A stretch of 7,773 nt of DNA, taken from positions 1-7,773 of the forward strand of contig JAEZVM010000412.1 of assembly GCA_023420795.1 (NCBI GenBank). The letters are read 5' to 3'. Position 1 is the stretch's first letter. Each line of letters starts with the position of its first letter. The notes beneath the pieces are model-generated. The model ran no database searches. It was not told the DNA's origin and worked only from the letters and a program-made list of their open reading frames with translations. This document shows, piece by piece, positions 7,065-7,773 of the stretch. The translations under genes were made by a program, and so were the position numbers. This DNA is from Pseudomonadota bacterium (lineage in GTDB: Bacteria; Pseudomonadota; Gammaproteobacteria; Burkholderiales; Burkholderiaceae_D).

Positions 7065-7098
7065 CGGCAATCGCCTGCCTTAAAAGCGGCGATTGCCG
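7065..7098. terminator. Candidate bidirectional hairpin between convergent genes
   Basis: A perfect 11-bp inverted repeat (CGGCAATCGCC at 7065-7075, GGCGATTGCCG at 7088-7098) encloses a 12-nt loop. It lies in the 84-nt gap between the stops of the second transporter and the PEP-CTERM gene. Neither strand has a T tract after the stem, so it is not a canonical intrinsic terminator. A smaller hairpin (GTGCC 7098-7102, GGCAC 7106-7110) abuts it. The left arm overlaps a tandem GCAATCG duplication (7060-7073). It may stop or protect both transcripts. Confidence 0.45.
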
Positions 7099-7123
7099 TG
7101 CCGGAGGCACTTCAGATGCGGTC

Positions 7124-7696
7124 TCAGTCAGCCTTGCGCGCCGATTTGCGGCGACGGGCTGCAGCAAATCCCAGCAGGCCGAGACCAAACAGAGAGACGG
7201 TTGCCGGCTCGGGCACCACGCCTCCGTTGCCGTAGCCATTGTAATGACTCAGACGACCGATATTGCAGGCGTTGTCATTTCCGTCCCTGCAGTCGCCACC
7301 GGAGAGAAACTGAACATCCGCGTTGGACCAAACGAGCTTCGTCAGCTCGCCGATATTCTGAAAGAAGAAAGTATTGGCCGTAGCATTGGTTCCCCCTGTA
7401 CCAAATTTCAGAAGGAAATAGCCAGGCGGCGTGTTGGCACCGATATCAATCACCCATTGATCGAGCGTTCCAGGATTGAGTACTGCATCACCGAGGCTGA
7501 AATTGAGCTTGAAGCCCAAAGTCAGCGTGTTGTCGCCTGTTGCCGCCCGTATTGCGGCAAGCTCAGTTGCATCTCCCGAGTCAGCCAGGTTTGCTTCGCC
7601 TATCTTGGTATCAAGGATATAGGCAGCATGAGCAGAGGTTCCAAGGAGAGCCGATGCTCCCAGGGTCAGGCACATTAACAGCGTCTTGAATTTCAT
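7124..7696 (-). CDS. PEP-CTERM sorting domain-containing protein
   Basis: This is an exported protein of 190 aa with the tripartite PEP-CTERM tail recognised by exosortase, in systems usually tied to exopolysaccharide or biofilm matrix. The signal peptide has basic residues at 2-4, a hydrophobic core at about 5-20 and a likely AHA|AY cut after residue 24. The tail has VPEP at 161-164, a hydrophobic helix at about 166-180 and the basic cluster RRRK at 181-184. The mature body (about 25-155) is rich in Gly, Asn, Thr and Asp and looks like a beta-rich surface domain. Two cysteines (136 and 144, in GGDCRDGNDNACN) could form a disulfide. A good ribosome site (AAGGA at 7705-7709, minus strand) lies 8 nt before the ATG. 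Neither an exosortase nor a polysaccharide locus is in the window, so sorting would depend on genes elsewhere. The function of the mature domain is unknown. Confidence 0.95.
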   Translation of the reverse strand: MKFKTLLMCLTLGASALLGTSAHAAYILDTKIGEANLADSGDATELAAIRAATGDNTLTLGFKLNFSLGDAVLNPGTLDQWVIDIGANTPPGYFLLKFGTGGTNATANTFFFQNIGELTKLVWSNADVQFLSGGDCRDGNDNACNIGRLSHYNGYGNGGVVPEPATVSLFGLGLLGFAAARRRKSARKAD

Positions 7697-7714
7697 GATG
7701 GAGGTCCTTTATGG

Positions 7715-7767
7715 TTTTTTTGGTTGTTACGCCAACCGAAATGCAATAAGGATGCCCACCAAAAAAA
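7715..7767. repeat. T7GG / CCA7 inverted repeat flanking the PEP-CTERM promoter region
   Basis: TTTTTTTGG (7715-7723) and CCAAAAAAA (7759-7767) are perfect 9-bp complements 35 nt apart. The match extends by another GG/CC if one base (7768) is bulged. Between them lie the sigma-54-like site and a short inverted repeat GGTTG (7722-7726) / CAACC (7733-7737) near the expected transcript start. The A/T tracts could bend DNA or bind a regulator; homopolymer arms also make chance more likely. Confidence 0.35.
7741..7757 (-). promoter_or_regulatory. Candidate sigma-54 (-24/-12) promoter of the PEP-CTERM gene
   Basis: Read on the minus strand the site is GGGCATCCTTATTGCAT. The invariant GG (complement of 7755-7756) and GC (complement of 7743-7744) are exactly 10 nt apart, with CA after the GG and TT before the GC, as in the consensus TGGCAC-N5-TTGCA. 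Mismatches fall at the first base and at two positions after CA. The start point would be near 7731, giving a leader of about 35 nt. PEP-CTERM genes in some bacteria are driven by RpoN with the PrsK/PrsR two-component system, which fits. The site was found by eye, without scoring against background. Confidence 0.4.
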
Positions 7768-7773
7768 TCCAAT

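Noticed and set aside
7244..7678. Plus-strand open frame of 144 codons opposite the PEP-CTERM gene
   Set aside because: The minus-strand gene has a signal peptide, a PEP-CTERM tail and a ribosome site; the plus-strand frame has none of these.
1..7773. CRISPR array, tRNA, insertion sequence or prophage signals
   Set aside because: No regularly spaced repeats, no tRNA-like cloverleaf, and no transposase, integrase or terminal inverted repeats with target duplications were seen on reading both strands.

Overview
The window looks like a chromosomal segment of a Gram-negative betaproteobacterium, most likely Burkholderiales and perhaps an Oxalobacteraceae relative. This is inferred from the GC-rich coding style, the gene order gpmA - envC-like - ctpA - moeB/thiF, and a PEP-CTERM protein, a class typical of exopolysaccharide-producing Gram-negatives. 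No RNA gene, insertion sequence, CRISPR array or phage gene was seen. I read about eight genes.

Region 1 (1-3774) is a plus-strand cluster: phosphoglycerate mutase (gpmA), a secreted coiled-coil LytM/M23 protein of the EnvC type, and an S41 C-terminal processing protease (ctpA). The last two are 3 nt apart and look translationally coupled. The LytM domain has lost its zinc ligands, so it should activate a cell-wall amidase rather than cut peptidoglycan itself. With the periplasmic protease beside it, the pair reads as a cell-wall remodelling module. A strong intrinsic terminator follows ctpA.

Region 2 (3775-4977) holds a MoeB/ThiF-type adenylyltransferase with its own start signals. Convergent to it, only 6 nt away, is a small unrecognised lipoprotein on the minus strand.

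Region 3 (4978-7123) begins with a divergent intergenic stretch of about 190 nt carrying a small palindrome. Two tandem, clearly paralogous EamA/DMT-family ten-helix transporters follow, and then a convergent gap with a perfect 11-bp inverted repeat.

Region 4 (7124-7773) is a minus-strand PEP-CTERM exosortase substrate. A plausible sigma-54 (-24/-12) promoter lies upstream of it, flanked by a T7GG/CCA7 inverted repeat.

I saw no convincing undescribed multi-gene system. The leads most worth following are the sigma-54-like promoter of the PEP-CTERM gene, the coupled degenerate-LytM/protease pair, and the small lipoprotein of unknown family.
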